A stretch of 64,000 nucleotides of DNA from Scalesia atractyloides (taxonomy: Eukaryota; Streptophyta; Magnoliopsida; Asterales; Asteraceae): assembly GCA_947069175.1 (NCBI GenBank), contig CAMTDV010000018.1:38824869-38888868 (forward strand), given 5' to 3'. A program made the position numbers and the translations under genes. The notes below the pieces were generated by a model that did not search any database, was not told the origin of the DNA, and saw only the letters and a program-made list of their open reading frames with translations. Positions 54,201 to 64,000 of this stretch are shown here, piece after piece (position 1 is the stretch's first letter; each line of letters starts with the position of its first letter).

Positions 54201-55669
54201 AAATTTCAATTTTTTTCAAATTTTTCAATTTTTCATTTTTAACCCTGAACTTTCCAACATTTTACCAGTTATGAAAATCCACTCAGTTGACCAAGTCCAA
54301 GCTAATGACCTTGGTTAACCGATTTGTTTGCCGAGTCCAAGTTAATGACACCGGTTTGACCCGTTACGAACAAACTGTTGATATTTTCAAAATCAAAGTT
54401 TCAAATTAATGAACTTTTTATCGTTTTGACTTTTTGGATTTAACAGATTAACTCCCAGCCCATTGTCAAAGAGATTCCCACCAGTTCTAGCACCTTACCA
54501 GACTCCGAAGATCTGTTCTCCAACATTGGTTTGCTGAAAACAATGTAGAATAAAATCTTTTTGAATTTTTGAAATTTTATGCTAAAACTCACCGAAAATC
54601 TTTTTGATTTTAATCTATAAAGCTGAAATACAACAAAATAAGCAATGTAATCTATGTACATACATATTTACAAACATATTTTTGTGAATTTGTGTTTAAG
54701 GATCATATCAGTTGATTGAGACATATCACCAGTACGGTTGACCTTTACATGACTTTAAGTTTTAAACTTGTTTACCTAGATTGTCAATATGTTTGTCCAC
54801 TTAAGCTTTACCACATTTCTCAACTGTTTCAAGACATGTTAAGATAGAATTCATGAAACTTGACTTATCTATGGTTCCCACTTCTTAAATATACTCTCGT
54901 ATCCAGATTCCCTAGATTTCATCTTAAAGGTGAATATAGCGTAATTGATATTTGTATCTGGGTTGTGCGAGACCTTGACAGCTCAGGTTAGTACTCTCGT
55001 ACAGACAAAGAGATGAAGGCTCGACTTTAAAGTGTGTTCCACTTAAGGAATCTTTTCAACATTGCATATGATTATATCTTTCGATACTTTTCGATATTGC
55101 ATGCAATTTGGGGGTTTAAAGTGAAAGTATTATAGAAGTTCTAGGCCATTGCTTCTGCAAAATCAGAAGAACTTGTATAATACCCCAGATATCAACTATC
55201 TATAAAGACCTCGTATCTCAGAATCAGGCAATCTTTCAAACGAAATTTCGGAGTACTAAGTCCATATATCCAAGATGTGTTAATCCACAAGATTAAGCAG
55301 TTGTAAAATTTAGTTTATATCTCGAAAACAGTTTACTGAACTTGTTAAGCCTATCGACACATCCGCAGTAAGACTTGTTTATCACTTTTAAACTTTACAT
55401 TTCTTTAGCATACTGTGATAGTCCACTGATGTACTATCATTTCCTTTTATGACAATGAACTCTTTTTGTCTTTTTCAATGTTTTTTTATATTTTGAATTT
55501 TTTATATGTTTTTGGATTTTAAAATTTTCGAATGTTTTTGTATTTTCTCTAACATTTCTCCCCCTAAAATCAAAAACATCTTTTTGGATTTTTGTTTTTT
55601 TTAACAAAATTCTAAAGTAGAAATATATTTACAAACTAATGTGGATCACGCGAACTCGTCGTCCGATCC
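54201..55669 (-). other. C conserved post-pol non-coding spacer
   Basis: Homologous to B 38036-39401. Contains 'caagtccaagctaatgaccttgg' near 54292 and a second, decayed hairpin near 54333, the 54660-55440 conserved block, hairpin tgatagt...actatca at 55416-55439, and PPT-like ctccccct at 55559. No coding. Confidence 0.75.
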
Positions 55670-57154
55670 TTATTCAACCTCAGCGTCCGCACCTGTCAGC
55701 AAATTTTTCATACCATTAATTCTCATTAAGTATTTAAACCGTGATAATGAAAATGGTTTGATATAAAAATCAGCCTTTTGTTCATCGGTGTGGATTTTTT
55801 CTATTCGTACCAATTTCTTTTCGTAGCAATCACGAATGAAATGATAACGAATTTTAATGTGTTTTATGCGTGAGTGATGAACCGGCTTCTTAGTTATATC
55901 GATGGCTGCCTTGTTATCAACATACAGCGGAGTGTCTAGAAATTGCAGACCATAGTCTCTCATCTGCTGTTGAATCCACAAAATCTGTGAACAACAGCTG
56001 GAGGCCGAGATATACTCAGCTTCACAGGTAGAGAGAGCGACCGTAGTCTGTTTCTTACACTGCCAGGTTACCATTCTTGTTCCGAAGAACTGGCATCCCG
56101 TTGTAGTTGATTTTGAGTTCAACTTATCTACACCAAAATCGGAATCAGCATAGCCTGTGAGGTCGAAATTGTCGTTCTTCGGGTACCACAAGCAGGTGCT
56201 TGGACATCCTTTCAGATATATGAAGATACGCTTCACGATCTGCATATGTAAGATCCTCGGGCTTGACTGATATCTAGAGCATAGGCAACTTGGATACATA
56301 ATATCCGGGCGCGATGCCATCAGATACATCAACGATCCAATCATCGATCTGTATAACGTCTCGTCAACTTTGGCTCCAGTCTCGTCAACGCAAATGGCGT
56401 GATTGAGAGCAAGAGGCGTAGATAGAGGCTTCAAGCTTTCCATTCCAAACTTCTTCAAGATGTCGTGAACATACTTAGTCTGGTGAATGAAAATACCATC
56501 CGGAAGCTGATCTACTTGCAAACCAAGAAAGAACTTCATTTCGCCCATCGAGGACATTTCGAATTTCTTTTTCATGATTCCCTCAAACTCTTTGCAGAGA
56601 CTATCGTTTGTAGATCCAAAGATGATGTCGTCAACGTTGATTAGAACTATAATCAGATGGCCATCAACTTCTCTAGTGAAAAGAGTACTATCCACAGTTC
56701 CTCTGATAAAGCCGTTTCTGACGAGATGTTGTGATAACGTATCGTACCAAGCTCTTGGGGCTTGGTGCAGTCCGTAGAGTGCTTTATCCAGCAGGTACGC
56801 TTTCTTCTTGTTGAGTGGATCGACAAACCCTGGTGGTTGTCCAACGTACACCTTCTTGCGTAATTTGCCATACAGAAAAGCCGATTTGACATCCAGTTGA
56901 TAGACCTTTAATCCTTTCCATGATGCGAAAGCTAAAAATATTCGAATAGATTCCAATCGAGCTACTGGTGCATAGACTTCCGTGTAATCTATCCCTTCCT
57001 GCTGGTGAAATCCCTTGACAACAAGCCTAGCTTTGTTATGAATAATAACCCCTCTATCATCACGTTTACATTTAAAGACCCATTTTGTATCAATTGCTTT
57101 CTGATTTTCTGATAAGTCTTCAAGCTTCCACACACCCAACTTCTCAAACTGCAA
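55670..57154 (-). CDS. Reverse transcriptase and RNase H of C
   Basis: 494 open codons. RT: QFEKLGVWKLEDLSENQKAI, DTKWVFKCKRDDRGV, GFHQQEGIDYTEVYAPVARLE, VYQLDVKSAFLYGKL, KALYGLHQAPRAWYDTL. The active-site loop is INVDDIIFGS, with Asn in place of the usual Tyr (TAC to AAC) but both Asp retained. RNase H: GYADSDFGVDKLNSKST, LSTCEAEYISASSCCSQILW, LYVDNKAAIDITKKP, HIKIRYHFIRD, then EQKADFYIKPFSLSRFKYL, where the usual sequence has ADIFTK. Full family length; B's copy is truncated here. Confidence 0.9.
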   Translation of the reverse strand: MQFEKLGVWKLEDLSENQKAIDTKWVFKCKRDDRGVIIHNKARLVVKGFHQQEGIDYTEVYAPVARLESIRIFLAFASWKGLKVYQLDVKSAFLYGKLRKKVYVGQPPGFVDPLNKKKAYLLDKALYGLHQAPRAWYDTLSQHLVRNGFIRGTVDSTLFTREVDGHLIIVLINVDDIIFGSTNDSLCKEFEGIMKKKFEMSSMGEMKFFLGLQVDQLPDGIFIHQTKYVHDILKKFGMESLKPLSTPLALNHAICVDETGAKVDETLYRSMIGSLMYLMASRPDIMYPSCLCSRYQSSPRILHMQIVKRIFIYLKGCPSTCLWYPKNDNFDLTGYADSDFGVDKLNSKSTTTGCQFFGTRMVTWQCKKQTTVALSTCEAEYISASSCCSQILWIQQQMRDYGLQFLDTPLYVDNKAAIDITKKPVHHSRIKHIKIRYHFIRDCYEKKLVRIEKIHTDEQKADFYIKPFSLSRFKYLMRINGMKNLLTGADAEVE

Positions 57155-57861
57155 TAATTCTTCTTACATTGCTTGTACCCAGTTTTCATCTGCTAAAGCT
57201 TCATTAACTGTCTTAGGCTCAATCTGAGAGATGAAACATGAATGGAAACAATAGTTCTGGGTTGTAGCAACACGTGTGTAGAAACCACTGAGTGCTTTAT
57301 TAATTTGCCCTCGAGTTCTAACACCAGTTTGAAGTTCTCCGATAATATTTGTTGACAGATGATAGGAAAATGATCGCGGCAATTCTTCACTTGGAACATC
57401 TACTGAGTTTTGTTGATTCGTGATGTTGAGATCAACAACCAATTCAATGTTTGGAGAGCTTGATGAAGCTTCATTTCTGTTGTTCGGGACTGCAGATTGA
57501 TTAAGAAGACTTGTTATCTGCTCCACTTCTTCATCTGAAGAAGAAGATTCCCCATCAGCATCAAATGTTGGTGCTTCATCTGAATCAGAATCTTGATTCT
57601 GAGGCATACTGGGCTCCGTTGTTGTATTCATTGGTTCAGTAGAGGCAGTCGTTGGAAGAGTAGTAAGTGTTGATAATATTTCAGAAACATTTTCAGCCGG
57701 AACACGACTAATATTTGAACTTGCGCCAGAAGAAGATGGATCCAACATGGGTTGATTAACATCAATTGGTGAACAATTTGCTCTTGATTCGCTGACTGGT
57801 AAAGATAATATAACGCTGCAACTTCTTCATCAGTTGGTTCTTTGGACAAGTCAAATGACTT
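57155..57861 (-). pseudogene. Acidic linker between integrase and RT of C
   Basis: 57748-57164 is an open Ser/Thr/Asp/Glu-rich stretch (SDSDEAPTFDADGESSSSDEE) leading to SYHLSTNIIGELQTGVRTRGQINKAL and EALADENWVQAM, then a stop (TAA, 57161-57163) before QFEKLG. The part 57861-57749 is joined to integrase through a frame break. This kind of disordered linker is normal for plant copia pol. Confidence 0.75.
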
Positions 57862-58880
57862 CTAAAGGTCTTGATAGTTAAACAGCCATGCGTCACCTTT
57901 CCTTTGAATAGGATCTGTGTAGTTGAAACAATCCACGTGTTGTGCTTCAATAACCTTTCGCAATGAAGGAACATATACTCTTCTTAACGGACTCGCATAT
58001 CCGACAAAGAAACCTTCGAGAGAGTTTGCTCTGAATTTGCCATCTTGATCTATTACGGTACATGGAGCACCGAATGGTTCTAAGAACTTCAAATTTGGCT
58101 TCCGTCGGTTTATCATCTCAAAACATGTTTTCTTTGTTGGTTTGACAGTGAGAACCCTGTTTAGCGTGTAGCAAGCCGCAACAACCGCTTCACTCCAGAA
58201 GCTTATTGGAAGTTTAGAATCTGCAAGCATGGTTCTCGCAGTTTCAATCAAAGTTCAGTTCTTCCATTCAGCAACTCCGTTTTGCTGTGGAGTATAGGGA
58301 GCACTAAACTCGTGCAAAATCCCTTTTGCGTTGCAGAATTCCTTCATTTTGTTATTCTTAAACTCTGTGCCGTTGTCACTTCTAATGCGTCTGACCGGCA
58401 GATGATAAATGTTCTCCAGTTTCTTGAATAGAATAACCAAGTTCTCGAACGTTTCGTCTTTTGATTCTTGAAAGAATACCCACGAATATCTCGAATAGTC
58501 ATCTGTCACGACCAAGCAATACAAGTCTCCTGAGATGCTACGAACATTTACAGGACCAAATAAATCCATGTGGAGACGTTCTAATGGCAGCTTGATTGAG
58601 TTTAGAATTTTCTTCTGATGAGATTTCTTGATCTGCTTTCCCTTCTTGCATTCCAAGCAATGATTAGACATCTGAAAACTTCGAAGATTTACGCCTTCTA
58701 CAAGATCATTATGAACCAAGAAATTCATTTTTCGCAAATGAATATGCCCCATCTTACGATGCCAAATAATAGAATCTTTTTTAGTAGCCTTTGATACAAA
58801 ACGTTGTGCTGATTGTGATGAAGTGGTAGCAACTCCATATCAAGAACATATAAATCATTCTCTCGCGGTGCTCGCATCAG
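57862..58880 (-). pseudogene. Integrase of C (frameshift and nonsense)
   Basis: The zinc region SIIWHRKMGHIHLRKM...HCLECKKGK. Core HMDLFGPVNV, IRSDNGTEFKNNKM and APYTPQQNGVAEWKN, giving the D,D,E residues. A TGA at 58252-58254 replaces an Arg codon immediately after, and Arg-to-Trp precedes it in VAEWKN; both are C-to-T at CG. The C-terminal part (58251-57862) reads MIETARTMLADSKLPISFWSEAVVAACYTLNR and PFGAPCTVIDQDGKF. Relative to B a single C is missing near 58837, shifting the frame before the zinc region. Confidence 0.87.
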
Positions 58881-59206
58881 AATCCACTCATTTGGTATTT
58901 TGAATCTCGGCTTCAAGATAATACACTCTCTGTCATTGAAATGGACTGTAAACTTCTTGTCACAAATCTGCGACTCAGAAGATTGTTCTCAAGCTCTGCA
59001 ATATAGTTCACGCAATCAAATGAAACTACGCCATTGGAGAGTTTTCCCTCGGCGACTATCCTTCCACCTTGATTTCCTGCAAACCCAACATATCCACCAT
59101 TGATAGCTTTAATGTCGAATAGCAACGCTTTCATTCCCGTCATGTGCCTGGACGCTCCACTATCCAAAATCCACTTTGAAAGTACGGATCTTTGGAGCCC
59201 CTGCAA
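58881..59206 (-). CDS. Protease of C
   Basis: LSKWILDSGASRHMTGMKALLFDIKAINGGYVGFAGNQGGRIVAEGKL, with the catalytic DSGA and no stop in the domain. A small deletion near 58971 relative to B (gatatgctcag versus gactcag) then shifts the frame into integrase. Same location and order as in other plant copia elements (gag-PR-IN-RT-RH). Confidence 0.85.
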
Positions 59207-60530
59207 AATTCAGAAATGGGGTGAAAAGCTCTACCGAAGCCTTCTTGGTCTTGGGTTTTACTGGATAACCATCATCAAAAGCATATTCAAACTCATCAAC
59301 ATCATCAAAATCAAATTCATCATCTGTTTCAACAATGTTAATGTTTGAAAATTTCACTTTTTTCTTATCTTTTACAGATTTGACATTATCGATCTTAATT
59401 TCGGTTTTAATTTCTTTCACATTCTCACTAGTCTTCACCTGCTCAGACTTAGTGATTTCCAACTTAGATTCTTTTGTGTTGTCAGTCTTTACTAGCACAG
59501 ACTTAACAACACCAGATGTTGTTGACCTTTTCTTGGCAATCCAGGTTTGAGATTTGATATTAGCCTTTTTGATGTAAAACTTGTTTTCATTAAACCTAGA
59601 AGTTTCACCTTTTTTGAAAATGGAATTTTCAAAAATCTTTTCAGACTTTGGTTTAACTTCTGGTTTTGATTCATTTCGTTTCAAAATCTTTACAGGTTTT
59701 ACAAACACTGGTTGCTTTGGTTTAACAACATTTGAATCTTTTTTTCTTTGAAGATAAGCCGGTTTTGATTTCGGACATTGTCGTGCCATATGACCAATTT
59801 CATTGCACTTGAAACATGTCCGATTATCAAGTGGATGTCCTTTAATTGGTGGTTTTACCCTACTTGAAGTTCTGACACCACTTGTAACTTTTGCTTTATC
59901 TCGAATTTCTTTCTCCTTCTTGAACTCATCATTTGACTATTTACCAATCAAATTTTCCTCATGAACTGTACTCGTCCCATATACAAACTTCATGTTTTTG
60001 TTTTTATATTCATAAAATGGTGACGGTTACTTTACAGATTCATCAGTTTCTTCTTCTAAACCCAACCCCGCTCTCCGGTTTTCCTGATGATCACCACCAT
60101 TTCTTTGGTAATTGTTTCTTTAGGTTTGGAATAGAATTTTCATTCATTGATTACCAATTCTTCTGATGTGACTTCCACGAGTTTAAAGAATTTGTCAAGC
60201 AATTCTTCCTTCACATTCTGAATTGGGAAGCTATCATCAAAGTATAGTCTATCTGAATCCTTAATTTTGTACATTACAATATTAGGATCATCACTTAGAC
60301 ATCCTCTGACTACTTATCGTCATTTTCAGATTGTGAATCAGAATTCTTTAAACTCGAGTTGGCGCTTTTGAAGCTGCCGTCATCAGAATAACTTAAAACA
60401 TTTTCAACTACTTTGTTAACCACAACGTTGTTATCATCATCAGATTTAGCATAGACTATATCAATGTTCTCTGGCAACTCGTTTTTCTTTTCATAAAGTA
60501 ATTCAACATTTAGTGCCTTGTCCATCCCAT
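59160..60530 (-). pseudogene. Gag C-terminal region of C with second zinc knuckle
   Basis: Minus strand. A charged coiled-coil region with acidic Asp/Ser stretch (60525-60310, SLKNSDSQSEND), then broken frames, then DNRTCFKCNEIGHMARQC at about 59770-59835, an intact CX2CX4HX4C knuckle. The following basic then acidic linker (59789-59160; KSQTWIAKKRSTTSG, FDDVDEFEYAFDDGY) runs into protease. In B the same knuckle has lost a Cys. Confidence 0.8.
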
Positions 60531-62036
60531 CTGCAGATTTAACAAAGTATTTTTCGCCAAGGGGTGGAGGAACATTGCTATATTCTTTGCCCGCTTTATT
60601 TTTAGGTTTTCTTCCGTTGAAATTGTTGGAAGAATGTGATCGATAACATACGCGTTGGTGGTATAACTTCTTAACAATTTTCGAACTCTTTCAGTTTCAA
60701 TTGTCATATCTTGAAGTTGTTGTTTGATTCCAGCAATGGTGTTGATATACATGTTAATTGCTCTTTGTTTATCCATTACTGTTCCACTCAACATTCTTAT
60801 ATTATCATGTTGTTCGATGTTATTTCTGTCGAGTCTGCCATAATAATTTTTCATTTTGTCATACGCTTCTTTCATTGTGCGATAATCATATTTTAACAAA
60901 TCGTTATGCACATTGTTTTCAGCAATGATCTTTGATTTTTCAGAACATTCGACACAAGGTTCAGTACAGTTTGTACAAGGTTTCTCAACCTCTACAATTT
61001 GTACTTTGACAACTTCTTTCTCGATAACCTTTACCTCTGGACCTACCGTGGTTAGATTCGCCATTAAAGCTTTATCTGCCTTGTTCTTGAGGTCTTCGAC
61101 TTTCATTTCTTTAGTGACATCAATGATCACTTCATCAATCTTTTTCTTCTCATCCACTTGTTCTTTTGAGCTTCCATCAAAGTGACGTGCAAAACTGTCA
61201 CAAGAATTAGAGGATAAAATTCCTTGTCTCTGCATATGGATATATTCCTCTTCTTCCTGCTATTGATGCAAGTATTGTTCCAGAATAGCTTGTTCGAAAG
61301 CTGCTGCTGCCGTTGCTTCAGCTGCTGAATTATCTTCAACTATCTCCGCTATTAAAGGAACTCCGGTCTTTTTCCCAATGTAAGAATTCCAATCAAAACC
61401 GTCATCTTCTGTAGATGCAACCATGGCTTTCTCCGTGGTACTACTATTTGGCTTTTCTTGAATCTCAACTTGAGTTTTCTTCGGGAACGGTTTATATTGA
61501 AGTGCTTTCTTGTAATATTCATTCCCTCCTCCAAAAGGACTTTGATTTCCGGTTGCCTCGGTGTTCTTACACTCTCTTTTAAAATGTCCCTTCTGTCGAC
61601 ATCTAAAACACGCGACTTTGGATTTGTCAAAACCCAATTTGTTGTTGGAGTTTCCTATGTCACGGCCTGTGAGTGCAACGAACTTTGTCACTCTCCTGAT
61701 GATCGAAGCTAAGGACCATTTGATGTCCATTAGTTTGAGTTCTTCCTCGTCTACCTTGTCATAATCTTCTACGGTCATCTCGGGATTTCCGATCTTACCG
61801 GCAACAAGACATTCATAAGATTCTAAGACGGTAGCAAGTAGTGACATATGTTGTTTTGCAACTTCTTCTGAAACAACATTGTTCAAATTCACTATGATGT
61901 TGCATTTGTAAACATTCGGATCAGAACTTTGTTGTTGGTTCTGATTTGCTTGACTTTGAAATGTTAAATTTGAACCAGTGCTCAAGTAAGAACTTTGTGA
62001 ACTTTGATCATACTGAGGCTGTGAATGGTTCTGGTT
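60510..62036 (-). pseudogene. Gag middle region of C with first zinc knuckle
   Basis: In frame with the capsid, after TAG 62037-62039. Asn/Gln/Ser-rich, then IIVNLNNVVSEEVAKQHMSLLATVLESYECLVAGKIG, LMDIKWSLASIIRRVTKFVALTGRDIG and knuckle CFRCRQKGHFKREC near 61605-61565. The frame continues to TAG 61260-61262 (Gln in B) and on through a coiled coil with CTNCTEPCVECSEKS to 60510. Both interruptions are CAG-to-TAG changes, so the frame itself is unbroken over about 780 codons. Confidence 0.83.
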
Positions 62037-62870
62037 CTATGGAGAAGCATTCATGTTTGCACTAAAAGCAGTTCCAAGTTTTGGACTCGAAATGTTATCT
62101 TGCATTCCAGTTTTGTAGTACAAACCGATGTCTTGAACAACATTAGCGTTCTTTGAATTTGCTATCTTCAGAAGCTCCATTTCGTGGCCTTCGTGTTTAT
62201 CAATAAACGTTGACAACTTGAAGAAATCCCACTTATCACTATTCTTCAGAACCATCAAATAAGTTGACCATTCACCCTTTGGTAGTGCGTCAGCAAGTTT
62301 GTCGATGTATTCTTGTTCCGTCTTCTCTAGACCGTGTCTTCGCATTTGCACTTTGAGATGATAAAAACGCTCAATCATTTGCTTAATGGTCTCATTCTTT
62401 AGCATGCTGAAGATATCGAACTCTTTTAGAATGAGAGCCTTCTTGCTTTTTATCATTTCAGCACTGTCTTGGTATTTCTTCTGTAACGACAACCAAAGCT
62501 CTCTTGATGTAGTATATTCTGGTAACAGAATCAGAATATCTTCTTTGACTGACTGTTGGATGAGACTGGTCATCTTTTTCTCTGAAATGTATTCATCTCT
62601 CTGAGCTATCGAGTAGTTGTACTTTTCAAGGACTTGTTGATGTTCATCTACCGGAATAGTGTAGCCTCTTTCAATTGACACCCAGCCAGCAAAGTGCATG
62701 GCTTGAACCCAGTAGGTAAATTTCTCTTTCCATGCTTCGTATTCGTCCATGCTCATCAGCTTGGGCGGTTTGACGGTCATTCCCATTTCATTATCAAGAT
62801 TGACTTGATTAATCACGTTGGCATTTGACAAACTACATCCGGACATAAAAGCTCTTAGTTGATCTTCCAT
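62037..62870 (-). CDS. Gag N-terminal capsid of C
   Basis: MEDQLRAFMSGCSLSNANV start, then VKPPKLMSMDEYEAWKEKF, SVKEDILILLPEYTTSRELW, MIERFYHLKVQMRRHGLEKTEQEYIDKLADALPKGEW and KNANVVQDIGLYYKTGM. Ends at TAG 62037-62039 in a Gln context. Closely related to B's capsid (45240-46046). A TTTTCAG acceptor-like site lies just upstream (exon start about 62892). Confidence 0.87.
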   Translation of the reverse strand: MEDQLRAFMSGCSLSNANVINQVNLDNEMGMTVKPPKLMSMDEYEAWKEKFTYWVQAMHFAGWVSIERGYTIPVDEHQQVLEKYNYSIAQRDEYISEKKMTSLIQQSVKEDILILLPEYTTSRELWLSLQKKYQDSAEMIKSKKALILKEFDIFSMLKNETIKQMIERFYHLKVQMRRHGLEKTEQEYIDKLADALPKGEWSTYLMVLKNSDKWDFFKLSTFIDKHEGHEMELLKIANSKNANVVQDIGLYYKTGMQDNISSPKLGTAFSANMNASP

Positions 62871-63543
62871 TGTGAATAACGAAGCGTGTACGCTGAAAAT
62901 TTTTCAAAAACTTTGAAAACAATTAGTCCTACTACAAGTTCAGTCGAACTTGTAGCAACAAATGAAGAATTCTCTGATTTTCCAACAAGTTCGGTCGAAC
63001 TTGTTAGATCTACTTTGAAAATTTTCATTTATCTTCGGTCGAATTTAATACACCAATCAAACAGATCTTTGAGCGAACTTATCAACACAATTTTGATGAA
63101 ATACAAGCAAGTTCGGGCGAACTTACTTAAAACTTTCTTGATTTTACACAAGTTCGGTCGAACTTGATGTAAAATTAATGAAAATTCAGTATCTTCGAGC
63201 GAACTTGTCTTAAAATTCCTCAAAAATCACCTAAGTTCGGGCGAACTTACTAAAAATCACTTGAAAAGTGATGTTTTAGGGCAAGTTCGCCCGAACATGG
63301 CAAATAAGTTCGTTCCTGAGGGTTTTCAAAAACATGGTTTTTTCAAAATTTCGACATGAATTCGGTTGAATTTGGTCTCCAATCTTTCAAGGGTTTATCT
63401 TTGTTGTATTTTACATGATATATTCAAAATTCAAAAGAGTTTGACCATGAATTCTTCATTTTGTGATCAAAAGTTAAGGAAAAAGAAGAATGAGTAGAAA
63501 TAGAAGTGTTCTTGTCTTGATACTATCAAATCAAGTTGTTCTA
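62871..63543 (-). other. C untranslated leader with palindrome array
   Basis: Palindrome-type units at about 62935, 62986, 63031, 63064, 63108, 63149, 63191, 63233 and 63282, several with diverged left arms; central steps are 41-42 bp. The order and spacing correspond to B's leader, so the array predates their split. 63310-63543 is AT-rich leader. Confidence 0.85.
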
Positions 63544-63555
63544 GCTCTGATACCA
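63544..63555 (-). other. Primer-binding site of C
   Basis: Reverse complement of TGGTATCAGAGC, two bases from the LTR; initiator tRNA-Met type. Confidence 0.92.
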
Positions 63556-63557
63556 CT

Positions 63558-63958
63558 TGTAGGACCGATCCTCGATGCTTAGGAACCTAAATTTGATATC
63601 TGACGTCCATAATAACGGAAATATTACGTCGTGTTACCAATAGACAAGAATTAATCAGTTAAACGTTAGTTTTATAGATCAAACATTCAGATTACAGACT
63701 GACAGAGCTTCGCCTCTGAGATGCCAAAGTTACAAATGAGACACACAAGCTAGGTATTTATAGCACAACAAGTTCGGCCCAAGTAGTCACAAGTTCGCCC
63801 TAACTTGCCTTTGCAAGTTCAGCCGAACATGTATAGACATGTACATTTATGGGCGAACTTGGCTACAATACACATAAATACTTCGTATACCTAGCCTATT
63901 CAGCTCTATACAATACAGACTCGATATAAGACTAAGACATAGACATTATGCACCAACA
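63558..63958 (-). mobile_element. C 5' LTR
   Basis: 401 bp, TGTAGGACCGATCC...CACCAACA, TATA at 63755-63762 (minus), then TSD ATAAC at 63959-63963. Relative to the 3' LTR, point changes hit the palindromes (cgccctaac, gttcagcc). Confidence 0.93.
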
Positions 63959-63963
63959 ATAAC

Positions 63964-64000
63964 CGAGTTTAGGACGCGTGCAATTGCCTGTTGCCGGGAT
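63964..64000 (-). mobile_element. LTR H, continuation after C
   Basis: The last 37 bases resume the sequence broken at 48905, by virtue of the ATAAC duplication. Too short to classify by itself. Confidence 0.5.

Larger units (their letters stand above)
48906..63958 (-). mobile_element. Copia (SIRE-like) element C, 15 kb, most complete copy
   Basis: LTRs at 48906-49306 and 63558-63958, 401 bp each, differ at about eight positions by eye; flanks are ATAAC (48901-48905, 63959-63963). Same organisation as B, but with full RT/RNase H, both gag zinc knuckles, and the internal promoter plus spliced extra gene. Inactivating changes: two in-frame TAG codons in gag, two small deletions and one TGA in protease/integrase, Tyr-to-Asn at the RT active site, several breaks in the extra ORF. 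It is the best reference in the window for what an intact element of this family looked like. Confidence 0.92.

Noticed and set aside
1..64000. Host genes, tRNA or rRNA genes
   Set aside because: All protein similarity visible is to retrotransposon gag-pol or their accessory ORFs, and no tRNA cloverleaf or rRNA-like block was seen; the tRNA-like words are primer-binding sites.

Overview
The window is plant nuclear DNA made entirely of nested LTR retrotransposons. I found no host gene, rRNA, tRNA or CRISPR. The evidence is plant-type Ty3/gypsy (Tekay-like chromovirus and Tat-like) and Ty1/copia (SIRE-like) proteins, initiator-tRNA-Met primer sites, 5-bp target duplications and AT-rich filler. 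The post-pol extra protein of the copia elements resembles, from memory, proteins common in Asteraceae (lettuce/Tanacetum group). The family assignment is therefore a moderate-to-low confidence inference.

Layout (letters are mine). Element G, a minus-strand Tekay-like gypsy element, is the oldest scaffold: 3' LTR 510-1432, pol 1451-4154, protease/gag 24816-26464, leader in three pieces (26465-26571, 32496-32912, 47068-47614), 5' LTR 47632-48395. Into it went: E (plus-strand Tekay-like, 4155-24815, TSD GTAAA); A (gag-only copia, 26572-32495, TSD GCACG); B (copia, 32913-47067, TSD AAAAT); gypsy-type LTR H (from 48396), which itself holds C (copia, 48906-63958, TSD ATAAC); and a copia LTR X (106-509) in G's 3' LTR. 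E's own 5' LTR is split by F (Tat-like gypsy, 4470-14027, TSD GTTAT) and carries a probable copia solo LTR (14934-15377, TSD ATCAG).

The strongest unexplained signal is an 18-bp palindrome, CAAGTTCGNNCGAACTTG. It recurs dozens of times in the LTRs, leaders and internal non-coding parts of both superfamilies (E, G, A, B, C, X and the solo LTR). I did not see it in F, in the visible part of H, or in pol genes. Copies sit next to TATAAATA boxes on the upstream side and again in the transcribed leaders, at regular spacings (about 20, 25, 40-41 or 45 bp). B and C also contain a complete internal copy of this arrangement between pol and the 3' LTR: palindromes, TATAAATACC, about 150 bp, a three-codon exon (Met-Ala-Glu) with a GT donor, a palindrome-filled intron, a TTTTTCAG acceptor and a roughly 1.3 kb-codon extra ORF. 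I read this as an autonomous spliced gene carried by the retroelement, controlled by the same promoter module as the LTR.

All the coding elements are broken. Many of the nonsense changes are C-to-T at CG or CAG contexts, as expected from deamination of methylated cytosine. LTR pairs of B and C differ at roughly 10 and 8 of 401 positions by eye, so these are young insertions; G is older.
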